From: an uncultured Bacteroidota bacterium
GTDB lineage: Bacteria > Bacteroidota > Bacteroidia > Chitinophagales > Chitinophagaceae
Length of the DNA: 52,244 nucleotides
NCBI GenBank assembly: GCA_903929425.1
Contig: CAIYUO010000015.1
Location: 1 to 52,244 of the forward strand
Reading direction: 5' to 3'
How positions within the stretch are numbered: the first letter of the stretch is position 1; the number at the start of each line of letters is the position of its first letter. The notes beneath the pieces are model-generated. The model was not told where the DNA came from and searched no databases. It saw nothing but the letters and a program-made list of their open reading frames with translations. Positions 42,518-51,091 of the stretch are shown here, piece after piece. The translations under genes and the position numbers were made by a program.

Positions 42518-43309
42518 TTAGTTCTTGTGCTTAATGCTTGAAGCCCCCGAATTCCTAGACTCCTGAACCCTTGCTTCCCCTTTATAATTAATACTACTTG
42601 CCCCAGTAGCATCCGCTTTTAGTAACTCACTTACATTAACATTCGCTGAGCTTGCACCTGATGCATTCACAATAGCCCCTTTTGCATATAAGTTAAATAA
42701 TTTAGCGTCACTTGCACCAGATACTTCAATTGATAAGTCATCCACCTTTCCGGATAATTCAATACTACTTGCCCCTGAAGCATCTAAAGACATTGACTTT
42801 GCTTGTAATTGACCTTTATAATCTGAAGCTCCTGATATTTCAATTGAAATATAACCTGCCTCAATTTCTCCTTTCAAATCACTTGCACCTGCTAATTTTA
42901 CCTTTAGCTTAGGCGATTCAATTTTATTCACTAAGTGAACATTAGTTGCTCCTGATGCTGATAAAGCATCAATATCTTTTATACTAACATAAGCCTTAGC
43001 CTTCGTATCGGACCATCTTTTCCATGACCACCATCCATCATTATCTGACATTCTGATAATTAAAGTGCCCCCAATAACTTCAGTCACAATTCGATCTCTA
43101 TTTTCATCATTATTTGCACTTACTGCTACTTGATTAGTGGATGATTGTGTCAAGTATAAATCAATCGCACTTGACACTTTAATAGCCGTAAAACTAACCA
43201 ACTTTCTTTCCTGTGCATTATTATCATGTATAATGGCACTTTTTTGGGCATTCACTTGCGACGTCAATAAAACTAGCAAGGCAAAAAGTATTTTTTTCAT
43301 AAAGGGCAT
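42518..43309 (-). CDS. Head-GIN (DUF2807) domain exported protein
   Basis: A 263-residue exported protein with signal peptide MPFMKKILFALLVLLTSQVNAQ; the Met at 43300 is an equally good start. The body is a DUF2807 / putative auto-transporter adhesin head domain: repeated turns with the motif SGAS or TGAS (LSASGATNVH, LAGASDLKG, ISGASDYKG, DASGASSIE, VSGASDAKL, NASGASSAN, ATGASSIN, NSGASSIK) at about 20-residue spacing, consistent with a right-handed beta-helix. No membrane anchor or sorting signal follows. The function in Bacteroidota is unknown. Confidence 0.82.
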   Translation of the reverse strand: MPFMKKILFALLVLLTSQVNAQKSAIIHDNNAQERKLVSFTAIKVSSAIDLYLTQSSTNQVAVSANNDENRDRIVTEVIGGTLIIRMSDNDGWWSWKRWSDTKAKAYVSIKDIDALSASGATNVHLVNKIESPKLKVKLAGASDLKGEIEAGYISIEISGASDYKGQLQAKSMSLDASGASSIELSGKVDDLSIEVSGASDAKLFNLYAKGAIVNASGASSANVNVSELLKADATGASSINYKGEARVQESRNSGASSIKHKN

Positions 43310-43349
43310 TTTATACTTCTTATAACGTAAACCAAAGGGTAAAGTTACA

Positions 43350-43381
43350 GTTGGCTATATTAATTATGTACTATAGTTTTG
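43350..43381 (+). promoter_or_regulatory. Promoter of the TPP-riboswitch transcript
   Basis: GTTG at 43350-43353, a 20-base spacer, then TAGTTTTG at 43374-43381 (exact -7). The predicted start near 43388 lies at the beginning of the riboswitch. Confidence 0.6.
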
Positions 43382-43384
43382 CAC

Positions 43385-43466
43385 TGTCCTCGGGGTGCTG
43401 TAAAAAGCTGAGAAAAAACCCGTTGAACCTGAACAGGGTAATTCCTGCGAAGGGAAGGTACCGCAC
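43385..43466 (+). ncRNA. TPP riboswitch (THI element)
   Basis: The conserved thiamine pyrophosphate aptamer core is clear: CGGGGTGC at 43391-43398, GCTGAGA at 43407-43413, TGAACCTGA at 43424-43432 and GCGAAGGGAA at 43447-43456, in the right order and spacing. It lies 65 bases upstream of a TonB-dependent receptor start. No strong terminator follows, so control is probably at translation or by a weak hairpin (GCAC...GTGC at 43463-43476). Bound TPP is expected to lower receptor expression. Confidence 0.93.
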
Positions 43467-43530
43467 TTTTCTGTGCACTTCTCATAGCTTATTATTCCTG
43501 TTCCCATTTATTAAAACTTAACCGTTAGTT

Positions 43531-45720
43531 ATGACTAAGTTATTGGGAACAATTGTATCATTTTTATTGCTTGCGCCTGTTTTTGGCCAACAAACCAAAT
43601 TATCTATTTCAAAAAAAGATAGTAATCAAAAATTCATTGACAGTATTCGTAACCTCCCTCCTTTGGAAGTTAGGTCAGTCAGGGTCAGTGAAAATAGTCC
43701 ATTTGCAAAAAGCAATGTGAATGTTAAACAAATTGCTCAATTAAATTTAGGACAGGACCTCCCTTTTCTTCTTCAAAACACGCCTTCCATTGTTGTTAAT
43801 GCCGATGCGGGAAATGGTGTCGGTTATACCGCAATGCGAATAAGAGGTACCGATGCGACAAGAATAAACGTCACCATTAATGGAATACCCTATAATGATG
43901 CAGAAAGTATGGGTACATTTCTTGTGAATATACCTGATGTTGCTTCAAGTGCAAGTAGTATTCAAATTCAAAGGGGTGTTGGCACATCCACTAATGGTGC
44001 AAGTGCATTTGGCGCAACCATTAATATAGCAACTAATGATTATCACCCAAGTAAATATTTAAGTCTGCAAAACAGCTTTGGCTCATTCAATACCTTGAAA
44101 AATAATTTGCAGTTTGGAACGGGGTTGATAAATAACCGATTTACAATTGATGGCCGAGTGAGTAGTATAAAAAGTGATGGGTACATGGATCGTGCAACTT
44201 CAAATTTAAACTCATTTTTTATGAGCAGTACTTATTGGGGCGACAGATCATCACTACGTTTAAATGTATTTTCAGGAAAAGAAAAAACTTATCAGGCTTG
44301 GTATGGGGTTCCTGAAGAAATGTTGTTAACCAACCGTACATACAACCCTGCAGGCACTGAAAAATCAGACAGCCCATATGATAATCAAACTGACAATTAT
44401 ACTCAAACGCATTATCAATTATTTTACAACCAAACAATGAGTTCAACGTTAAAATGGAACACCGCTGTATTTTTAACAAAGGGACATGGTTATTATGAAG
44501 AATATAAAGCTGGGGTTAATTTAAATGATTATGGAATAAATTTAAACATAGGCTCACAAATTGATTTGATTAGAAGAAGATGGTTGGATAATAATTTTTA
44601 TGGTCAAATTGCTTCCATCACCTATGAAAAAAACAAGGACATTATTACAGCAGGAGGAGGATGGAATATTTATGATGGAATTCATTTTGGCAATCTACCT
44701 TATGGGATACCAAGTTTGAATGGTTATTCAACTATCAATAAAGTGTATTATAATAACAATGCAACAAAAAAAGATATAAACGGTTACTTTAAATGGGAAC
44801 ACCAATTATTGAATCAACTCACCAGTTTTATTGATATACAATATCGACGTGTTCAGCATGCCATGTATGGATTTGACTCCAACCCAAGCTTGCTAGTTGA
44901 TAGGAAGTTTGACTTTATGAATCCAAAAGTTGGATTGTCTTCCAAAATAAAAAATACCACCTATTACACAAGTATTGCCGTTGCACATAAGGAGCCGAAT
45001 AGAGACGATTTTGAAGCAGGCATCAACCAACAACCAAAACAAGAAGTATTGTATGATTGGGAGTCGGGTTTTAAATCAAAGTATGAAAAGTTTAATTGGG
45101 GGGTGAATATTTATTATATGCATTATAAAGACCAATTAGTATTAACTGGTAAAATAAATGACGTTGGAGCTTATACAAGAACCAATGTTCCAAAAAGTTA
45201 TAGAGCAGGAATTGAAATGGAAGAAAGCTGGCAGATTAGCAAAAATCTGGATAGCTATGGCTCAGTGACATTTAGTAAGAATAAAATTGAACATTTTACA
45301 GAATTTTTTGATGACTATGATAACGGTGATCAAGCTTCTATCACACATAATAATACCGATATTACACTATCTCCTAATTTGACGGGTACACATAATTTAG
45401 TTTATAAACTTAATGCAAGAACTAATTTTACTTGGACAAGTAAATATGTATCAAAACAATATCTGGATAATACTCAAAATGAGTCTAGAACATTAAAAGC
45501 ATATTTTTTAAACGATTTAAATGTATCCTATAAATTATTAGATAAGAAAAAATGGCAAGCGTTATTCCAATTTTATGCCATTAATTTTATGGATGTAAAA
45601 TATGAACCCAATGGATATACCTACAGTTATATTTATGGTGGCACCACGACCACTTCAAATAATTTTTTCCCTATGGCAGGAAGAAACTATTTTGCTAGTA
45701 TCAAAATTGAATTGAAATAA
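43531..45720 (+). CDS. TonB-dependent receptor under TPP riboswitch, likely thiamin or thiamin-precursor importer
   Basis: A 729-residue outer-membrane receptor with a signal peptide (about residues 1-20, LLLAPVFGQQ). The plug domain spans about 48-170 (LPPLEVRSVRV...LPFLLQNTPSIVV...YTAMRIRGTDATRINVTINGIPYNDAES...VGTSTNGASAFGATINIATN). A 22-strand-type barrel follows, ending FASIKIELK. There is no carboxypeptidase-regulatory extension, unlike the receptor at 6933-9815. Control by a TPP riboswitch points to thiamin, its phosphates or the pyrimidine moiety as substrate; comparable riboswitch-controlled receptors are known in Bacteroidota. No inner-membrane PnuT-type transporter or thiamin kinase is adjacent. 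Confidence 0.88.
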   Translation: MTKLLGTIVSFLLLAPVFGQQTKLSISKKDSNQKFIDSIRNLPPLEVRSVRVSENSPFAKSNVNVKQIAQLNLGQDLPFLLQNTPSIVVNADAGNGVGYTAMRIRGTDATRINVTINGIPYNDAESMGTFLVNIPDVASSASSIQIQRGVGTSTNGASAFGATINIATNDYHPSKYLSLQNSFGSFNTLKNNLQFGTGLINNRFTIDGRVSSIKSDGYMDRATSNLNSFFMSSTYWGDRSSLRLNVFSGKEKTYQAWYGVPEEMLLTNRTYNPAGTEKSDSPYDNQTDNYTQTHYQLFYNQTMSSTLKWNTAVFLTKGHGYYEEYKAGVNLNDYGINLNIGSQIDLIRRRWLDNNFYGQIASITYEKNKDIITAGGGWNIYDGIHFGNLPYGIPSLNGYSTINKVYYNNNATKKDINGYFKWEHQLLNQLTSFIDIQYRRVQHAMYGFDSNPSLLVDRKFDFMNPKVGLSSKIKNTTYYTSIAVAHKEPNRDDFEAGINQQPKQEVLYDWESGFKSKYEKFNWGVNIYYMHYKDQLVLTGKINDVGAYTRTNVPKSYRAGIEMEESWQISKNLDSYGSVTFSKNKIEHFTEFFDDYDNGDQASITHNNTDITLSPNLTGTHNLVYKLNARTNFTWTSKYVSKQYLDNTQNESRTLKAYFLNDLNVSYKLLDKKKWQALFQFYAINFMDVKYEPNGYTYSYIYGGTTTTSNNFFPMAGRNYFASIKIELK

Positions 45721-45724
45721 ATTA

Positions 45725-46033
45725 TTACCCTGGGAATTGTTCTTGCCATGCTAACATACCACCTGCTACATTGATGACGTCTTTAAAGCCAAATGGCTCA
45801 AGCATCATACAGGCTTGACCACTTCTGTTACCGCTTCGGCAGTATACATAAACAGTCTCGTCCTTTAAATGCTCAATTTCATCAATTTGCAAAGCTTGCA
45901 CTAAACCTAAAGGCAATAATTGTCCACCAATATTAAAAGCAGCATTTTCGTGTGGCTCACGAACATCTAATAAATTTAATTTTTCACCAGCATCCATTTT
46001 AGCTTTTAATTCAGCTACAGTTATTGTTTTCAT
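45725..46033 (-). CDS. Single-domain rhodanese-like protein
   Basis: A 102-residue rhodanese domain with catalytic Cys65 in the loop YCRSGNRSGQA and the N-terminal signature LLDVREPHEN. No signal peptide, so cytoplasmic. It may transfer sulfur from a persulfide or serve as a sulfur carrier, but no partner is adjacent. It starts 31 bases after the PASTA gene stop and ends four bases from the convergent receptor stop. Confidence 0.88.
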   Translation of the reverse strand: MKTITVAELKAKMDAGEKLNLLDVREPHENAAFNIGGQLLPLGLVQALQIDEIEHLKDETVYVYCRSGNRSGQACMMLEPFGFKDVINVAGGMLAWQEQFPG

Positions 46034-46064
46034 ATAATTAATTATTAAAAAGTTAAAACCAATA

Positions 46065-46889
46065 TTATCTAATCGAATCTGTAAGCGACCTAACTGGTGC
46101 TACTTTATCTATACTTAAATTGATAATGCCACCAGGATTCATTTTGTTTTTGATGGGCATGCCTAGTGAATCTAATTGCATTGAATTTGGACTTGGATCT
46201 TGTCCTACAATAAATGAACTAGCAGTGTCCAATATATTTGAATTAGCTGAATAGCTACCAACTAATAATCCCAATGCCGTTAATTTTTCTTTTGCCATTC
46301 CTACCGTAAGTCCAATTAAATCAGGAACTTCAACTATGGCTGTCATACCGCCATCACCAACCGTTAAATTAATGATAGAACCTGATGAAATTTTTGTTCC
46401 TGGTGCAATACTTATTCCTCGAACAAATTGGTCAATAATCACATTTTTGTTTCTATCAGGAACCATTGTGATTGAACCAACTCTTAGACCTAAAACTTTC
46501 AAAAATGCTTCAGCACTTTGCAATGAAAACCCAATCAAATTTGGCATTTCAATTTGCGGGGCAAGTACTCTATTAATTGTCAAATAAACGGTACGTCCTT
46601 TTTTTACAACTTCATCCGCTTCGGGGGTCTGCCTTAAAACACTATTTCTAGTTAATGTATCAACATAAATAGAATCTTGTAAAACCACATTAAATCCAAG
46701 ATTTTTTAAATTTTTTTGAGCTACACTTGCTTCCAAGCCAACAATATTTGGCACTTTCTCAGTGACGCCATTTCCCGTTAACCAACCCAATGAAAAGAAA
46801 AAAATAATAATTACAGTCAAAAATGCACCAATGCCTATTAAGATATTTACCCAAACTGGCTTTTTTAATAATTGATCAATTGTTTGCAT
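46065..46889 (-). CDS. Membrane-anchored PASTA domain protein
   Basis: With the start at 46889 (MQTIDQLLKKPVWVN) it is 274 residues; an ATG at 46940 would overlap ddl by 41 bases and add a senseless leader. One membrane helix (about residues 13-36) is followed by three periplasmic PASTA repeats: TEKVPNIVGLEASVAQKNLKNLGF, IEMPNLIGFSLQSAEAFLKVLGL and VEVPDLIGLTVGMAKEKLTALGL. PASTA domains bind uncrosslinked peptidoglycan in other bacteria. There is no kinase or PBP domain. It lies 10 bases after ddl, consistent with a wall-related role. Confidence 0.87.
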   Translation of the reverse strand: MQTIDQLLKKPVWVNILIGIGAFLTVIIIFFFSLGWLTGNGVTEKVPNIVGLEASVAQKNLKNLGFNVVLQDSIYVDTLTRNSVLRQTPEADEVVKKGRTVYLTINRVLAPQIEMPNLIGFSLQSAEAFLKVLGLRVGSITMVPDRNKNVIIDQFVRGISIAPGTKISSGSIINLTVGDGGMTAIVEVPDLIGLTVGMAKEKLTALGLLVGSYSANSNILDTASSFIVGQDPSPNSMQLDSLGMPIKNKMNPGGIINLSIDKVAPVRSLTDSIR

Positions 46890-46899
46890 ATTTTTGAAA

Positions 46900-47892
46900 T
46901 TACTTATTTGTTGAAATTGCATCCTCAACAATAGTCGCATAAAAGTCAGTTAAATTCCATCCCATCGATTTTACTTGCTGCGGAATCACACTCGCCTCAC
47001 TTTGACCAGGCACCGTATTAACTTCCAACATATAGGCCTTTTGTGCATTTTCGTCATATATAAAATCTACCCTAACCACTCCTCTACAATTTAAGGTTGC
47101 ATATACTTTTTTGGCAGCGGTTGTTAAATCACTAAACATTTTATCATCAATAATCGCAGGTGTTATTTCCTTACTCTTTCCCTCATACTTTGCTTCAAAA
47201 TCAAAAAATTCATTGTCGGTAGTAATTTCGGTAATTGGTAAAACCGTTAAAGTTCCTTTGGATTTAAATACACCTATCGTAAATTCTCTTCCACTTATAA
47301 ATTCTTCAACCAACACCTGCGCATCTTCTTTAAAAGCTTTTGCTAAAGCAGGTTCAAGTTCTTGCGCTGTATTTACTTTACTAATACCCAAGCTACTTCC
47401 ACCATTATTGGGTTTAACAAAAACGGGGAGTGTGAGTTGTGCTAAAATTTCATCCGATGTTAAAGGTGTATCTAAAAACAAATGCAATGATTTCGCAACA
47501 TTGACGCCACCAAAACCTGCAACGGCAACCGTATATCTTTTATTGAAAGTTAATGCAGATGTAGCTGTATCACAACTTGTGTATGGCAACCCAATCATAT
47601 CAAAATATCCTTGCAATTTTCCATCTTCTCCTGGTGTGCCATGAATACACATTAAGGCTACATCAAAATTGATTTTTTCACCTCCTTCTTCGATACTAAA
47701 ATCGGCTTTATTAACCGCTACTTCTTCTCCTACAATATTTTCATACCACCATCCTGTTGGATGAATGTCAATCAAATAAACATCATACACATTTTTATCT
47801 AAGGCATTCATTACCGTCTTAGCACTTTTATAACTTATTTGTGCTTCCGAACTTAATCCTCCAGTTACTAAGGCCACTTTCTTTTTCATCAT
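46900..47892 (-). CDS. ddl: D-alanine--D-alanine ligase
   Basis: ATP-grasp ligase making the D-Ala-D-Ala dipeptide of peptidoglycan. Motifs are VALVTGGLSSEAQISYKSA at the N-terminus, CIHGTPGEDGKLQGYFDMIGLPYTS, PNNGGSSLGISK and the C-terminal LEVNTVPGQSEASVIPQQ. There are two adjacent ATGs (47892 and 47889); the frame also extends to a TTG at 47895. About 330 residues, normal. It is co-transcribed with the PASTA protein downstream. Confidence 0.94.
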   Translation of the reverse strand: MMKKKVALVTGGLSSEAQISYKSAKTVMNALDKNVYDVYLIDIHPTGWWYENIVGEEVAVNKADFSIEEGGEKINFDVALMCIHGTPGEDGKLQGYFDMIGLPYTSCDTATSALTFNKRYTVAVAGFGGVNVAKSLHLFLDTPLTSDEILAQLTLPVFVKPNNGGSSLGISKVNTAQELEPALAKAFKEDAQVLVEEFISGREFTIGVFKSKGTLTVLPITEITTDNEFFDFEAKYEGKSKEITPAIIDDKMFSDLTTAAKKVYATLNCRGVVRVDFIYDENAQKAYMLEVNTVPGQSEASVIPQQVKSMGWNLTDFYATIVEDAISTNK

Positions 47893-47922
47893 CAACTGAT
47901 ATTAAAACATAAAAATAAACAA

Positions 47923-47953
47923 TAAAAAAAAGGGAAAAACTTCCCCTTTTTTT
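47923..47953. terminator. Terminator after the ferredoxin gene
   Basis: A-tract, AAGGGAA / TTCCCCTT stem with a short loop and a T-tract. It lies 11 bases beyond the ferredoxin stop on the minus strand. Confidence 0.7.
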
Positions 47954-47963
47954 ATCTTAAATC

Positions 47964-48311
47964 TTAAGCGTGTAATTTTTCTTTTTTTGCCAGCAAGACT
48001 TCAACAGTCTCTTGGTAAAGTTCGTCATGAACACAACAGTCTACAGGACAAACTGCAGCACATTGTGGTTCCTCATGAAAACCCTGACATTCAGTACATT
48101 TGTTTGGAGTAATATAATAGGTGTCTGCAGCGATTGGCGCGATTCTAGCATCGGCATCAACTGCTGATCCATCTAATAAACTAAAACTTCCTTTTACTGT
48201 TGTGCCGTCAGCCATAGCCCACTCAACTCCACCTTCATAGATAGCGTTATTTGGACATTCTGGTTCACAAGCTCCACAGTTAATACATTCGTCGGTGATT
48301 TTTAATGCCAT
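47964..48311 (-). CDS. Two-cluster [4Fe-4S] ferredoxin
   Basis: A 115-residue electron carrier. Cluster motif one is [12 protein letters not shown] (Cys9, 12, 15, 19). Cluster motif two is [18 protein letters not shown] (Cys72, 75, 84, 88), with eight residues between the second and third Cys as in the bacterial YfhL/Allochromatium-type ferredoxins. Two more cysteines follow (92, 93). An unusual 50-residue segment with a predicted beta character separates the clusters. It is divergent from an acyl-CoA reductase gene with overlapping promoters, an arrangement that suggests a shared role, not proved. Confidence 0.92.
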   Translation of the reverse strand: MALKITDECINCGACEPECPNNAIYEGGVEWAMADGTTVKGSFSLLDGSAVDADARIAPIAADTYYITPNKCTECQGFHEEPQCAAVCPVDCCVHDELYQETVEVLLAKKEKLHA

Positions 48312-48336
48312 AAAAATAATTTAATAATTAGTGACG

Positions 48337-48344
48337 TACTTTTG
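48337..48344 (+). promoter_or_regulatory. -7 box of the acyl-CoA reductase gene
   Basis: TACTTTTG, an exact TAnnTTTG match 23 bases before the ATG. No good -33 is visible at the right distance. Confidence 0.5.
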
Positions 48345-48349
48345 CCTTA

Positions 48350-48376
48350 CAAATATAAAGAACACATATGAACATT
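48350..48376 (-). promoter_or_regulatory. -7 box and weak -33 of the ferredoxin gene
   Basis: Minus strand TATATTTG at 48350-48357 (exact -7). A CTTG about 19 bases upstream lies inside the start of the divergent reductase gene. The -7 boxes of the two genes are only five bases apart. Confidence 0.5.
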
Positions 48377-49363
48377 CAAGCAAGAATTGAGGCTTTTTTT
48401 ACCCTTGGAGATAAATATTTAAACACTAACAACCCTTCATTTTCAAGTGCTAAAAAGGAAGCAAATGTTCAAAATTCATGGTTTTTGCCTGAATTCATAG
48501 ACCAATCAACAAAACAAATTGTTGAACAGTTTTTACAGCGGCAGGATTTGAATAATTGGGTCAACTTTTACCCTAACATTTCAACAGCGCCCACTAATGT
48601 TAAAGTTGGCATTGTTATGGCTGGCAATATTCCAATGGTTGGTTTCCATGATTTGTTGAGTGTATTGATTGCTGGTCATATAGCCGTTATAAAATTATCC
48701 TCAAAAGACAAGGTTTTAATGCAATATGTGATTGATTCTTTAATTGAAATCAACCCCATTTTAAAAGAACGTATTATTATACAGGAGCAACTCAAAAACT
48801 GTGATGCATACATCGCAACAGGTAGCAATAGCGCTGGAGAATATTTTGAACAATATTTTGGAAAATATCCTCATATCATCAGAAAAAATAAAACATCCAT
48901 AGCCATTTTAGACGGTTCTGAAACAATTGATGAACTAAATCTACTTGCCGACGATATGATGTTATATTTTGGTATGGGTTGTAGAAATGTTACACAAGTG
49001 TGGGTGCCAAGCGGATATGATTTTCTTCCACTTGTAACTGCGCTCAAAAAATACGATTATTTAATTGACCAGCATAAATACAAACATAATTATGACTACC
49101 AATTGGCTCTATTAATGATGAATAGACAATATTACATGGATGCTGGCGGGATTTTATTAAGCGAAAACCCCTCACCGTTTGCAGCCCTATCTCAAATACA
49201 TTACCAATTTTACGAAAACAACAAGTTACCTGAAATCAACCCGATAAATGTTCAATGTATAGTTGGAAAAACCGGACTACCTTTTGGGAGTTTGCAAAAG
49301 CCAAGTATAAGTCAATATGCCGACGGGGTGGATACATTGGAATTTTTGTCAACCTTATTATAA
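48368..49363 (+). CDS. Acyl-CoA reductase, LuxC-like family
   Basis: A 331-residue protein of the LuxC/acyl-CoA reductase family (aldehyde dehydrogenase fold), which reduces activated acyl groups to aldehydes with NADPH. The likely nucleophile is Cys205 in MMLYFGMGCRNVTQVWVP. Other family features are VGIVMAGNIPMVGFHDLLSVL (about 80-100), HIAVIKLSSKD and the ATGSNSAGEYFEQYF nucleotide-binding turn. It is shorter than LuxC (about 480) but typical for the Bacteroidota version. The divergent ferredoxin gene is its constant-looking partner. Substrate unknown. Confidence 0.83.
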   Translation: MNIQARIEAFFTLGDKYLNTNNPSFSSAKKEANVQNSWFLPEFIDQSTKQIVEQFLQRQDLNNWVNFYPNISTAPTNVKVGIVMAGNIPMVGFHDLLSVLIAGHIAVIKLSSKDKVLMQYVIDSLIEINPILKERIIIQEQLKNCDAYIATGSNSAGEYFEQYFGKYPHIIRKNKTSIAILDGSETIDELNLLADDMMLYFGMGCRNVTQVWVPSGYDFLPLVTALKKYDYLIDQHKYKHNYDYQLALLMMNRQYYMDAGGILLSENPSPFAALSQIHYQFYENNKLPEINPINVQCIVGKTGLPFGSLQKPSISQYADGVDTLEFLSTLL

Positions 49364-49426
49364 AAATTGCGAAATTTTGACATAAACGAACAATTTCGTA
49401 AATGTTTTGTTAAAGATTTAAAATGA

Positions 49427-49458
49427 TTTTGTGACAAAGTTTCGGCTTCGTTATTTTG
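49427..49458 (+). promoter_or_regulatory. Candidate promoter of htrA
   Basis: TTTTG at 49427-49431, a 20-base spacer, then TATTTTG at 49452-49458, one base short of the -7 consensus. The untranslated leader would be about 50 bases. Confidence 0.4.
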
Positions 49459-49516
49459 TGTTTAAAATGGTATGACAATTGATAAAAATTTAAAGTAACC
49501 ATCAAAATAATAAATT

Positions 49517-51037
49517 ATGAACCTAAGTTTTAAGAATGTGTTGGCCATTATTGGTATTAGTGCTTGTACAACACTAGTGAGCATTTGGGGCTTTACTAGA
49601 TGGAATCAAAACAGCACTGCATTTGAAAATAATGGAAAGCTACCTGCTAATTATGCAAGCTTTGTAAATGGTATAACGCCGGGATCCACTGTGGACTTTA
49701 CACCTGCAGCGAATGCTGCTTCCCCTGCGGTTGTGCATATCAAAACAAAAACAAACGCAAAAAAAGTAGATAATGGTAATCAACAAAGACAAAGAAATCC
49801 CTTTTTTGACTTTTTTGGCGATGATAATTTTGGCGACTTTTTCGGAGGCCCAAGAATCATTCCAGAACAACGTGCTAGCGGTAGTGGCGTTTTGATTACC
49901 GCCGACGGATATATTGTAACCAACAACCACGTAGTTAATGGCGCTGACGAATTAACGGTAACATTGACTAATAAAAAAACATACAAAGCTAAAGTAATTG
50001 GAGTAGATGCAAGTAGCGATTTAGCCGTTATCAAAATTGACGAAAGCAACCTTCCCTATTTAGTATATGGAAATAGTGACGATATTAAATTAGGACAATG
50101 GGTACTTGCTATTGGTTATCCTTTGAATTTAGATGTAACTATTACTGCAGGAATCATTAGTGCAAAAAATCGTAGCATTGATATCAACTCAAGACAGTCT
50201 GATAAACCTTTAGAATCTTTCTTGCAAACGGATGCTGCTGTAAATCAAGGAAATAGTGGCGGTGCTTTGGTAAACACGAATGGAGAATTAGTGGGTATCA
50301 ATTCAGCGATCATGTCTCCTACTGGTTCCTATGCTGGTTATTCCTATGCGATCCCTGTTAACATTGTTAAAAAAGTGGTTACAGATATCGTGAAATTTGG
50401 AACAGTACAAAGGGCATACTTAGGCGTTTCAATGGCGCAAGAAGAATTGTCAGATGAGCAAATAAAAAAATTAGAAGCTGATTTAAATGTAAAATATAAA
50501 GCTGGTGAAGGTGTACTTATTACAACTGTATTAGAAGGTGGTGCAGCAAAAGCAGCTGGACTAAAACCTGGTGACGTTATCACTAAGTTTAATGGTGCCA
50601 TTATTAAAACAGCTCCAGAATTACAAGAACAAGTATCAAGATTCAAGCCAGGCGATAAAGTAGCTATGACTTTAAAAAGAAATGGTAAAGAAATGAATTT
50701 TGAAGTTGTATTAAAAGCAAAATTGGGATCGAACGACCTTTCTAAGAGTAGCAAGATGGCTGAAAAATTAGGCGGAAAATTAGAAACAATAGATAAAGCT
50801 ACTGCTGATAAGAATGATATTGAAGGCGGTGTAGTAATTAAAGATCTTGGAACAGGTGTACTAAGTAAAAGTCGAATTGAAAAGGGTTTTGTAATCATCA
50901 GTGTGAATGATGAGGAAATTAAAAATGTAGAAGACTTTTATGAAGCCATCAAAAAATCAAATGGAAGTATTAAGCTTTCTGGTTTTTATCCCGGCTACTA
51001 TGGAACCTATGCCTTTATCATTAATTTGAATGACTAA
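49517..51037 (+). CDS. htrA: HtrA/DegP-family periplasmic serine protease
   Basis: Envelope protein quality control protease and chaperone. An N-terminal membrane segment (about residues 8-26) acts as anchor or uncleaved signal. The trypsin-like domain has His138 in VTNNHVV, Asp168 in SSDLAVIKI and Ser247 in NQGNSGGALV. Two PDZ domains follow, about 285-395 (YLGVSMAQEEL...AAGLKPGDVITKFNGAII) and about 420-500 (GVVIKDLGTGVLSKSRIEKGFVIISVNDEEI). The LA loop has the Phe/Asp/Gly-rich NPFFDFFGDDNFGDFFGG typical of DegP/DegQ. The 506-residue length is normal. A monocistronic gene with terminator. Confidence 0.93.
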   Translation: MNLSFKNVLAIIGISACTTLVSIWGFTRWNQNSTAFENNGKLPANYASFVNGITPGSTVDFTPAANAASPAVVHIKTKTNAKKVDNGNQQRQRNPFFDFFGDDNFGDFFGGPRIIPEQRASGSGVLITADGYIVTNNHVVNGADELTVTLTNKKTYKAKVIGVDASSDLAVIKIDESNLPYLVYGNSDDIKLGQWVLAIGYPLNLDVTITAGIISAKNRSIDINSRQSDKPLESFLQTDAAVNQGNSGGALVNTNGELVGINSAIMSPTGSYAGYSYAIPVNIVKKVVTDIVKFGTVQRAYLGVSMAQEELSDEQIKKLEADLNVKYKAGEGVLITTVLEGGAAKAAGLKPGDVITKFNGAIIKTAPELQEQVSRFKPGDKVAMTLKRNGKEMNFEVVLKAKLGSNDLSKSSKMAEKLGGKLETIDKATADKNDIEGGVVIKDLGTGVLSKSRIEKGFVIISVNDEEIKNVEDFYEAIKKSNGSIKLSGFYPGYYGTYAFIINLND

Positions 51038-51060
51038 CATTAAATAATCCCCTTATAAAT

Positions 51061-51090
51061 AAAAAGGCCCTCAAAATTGGGGGCCTTTTT
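51061..51090. terminator. Bidirectional terminator between htrA and mazG
   Basis: AAAAAGGCCC / GGGCCTTTTT with a short loop, between two convergent genes. Confidence 0.85.
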
Positions 51091-51091
51091 A

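Noticed and set aside
46890..46940. N-terminal extension of the PASTA protein from an ATG at 46940
   Set aside because: It would overlap ddl by 41 bases and add a leader with no signal or domain; the Met at 46889 sits before the membrane helix.
47111..47644. Long plus-strand open frame within ddl
   Set aside because: Antisense shadow of a well-defined D-Ala-D-Ala ligase; no family features.
50344..50898. Minus-strand open frame within htrA
   Set aside because: Antisense shadow over the PDZ region of HtrA with proline/serine-rich composition and no promoter.
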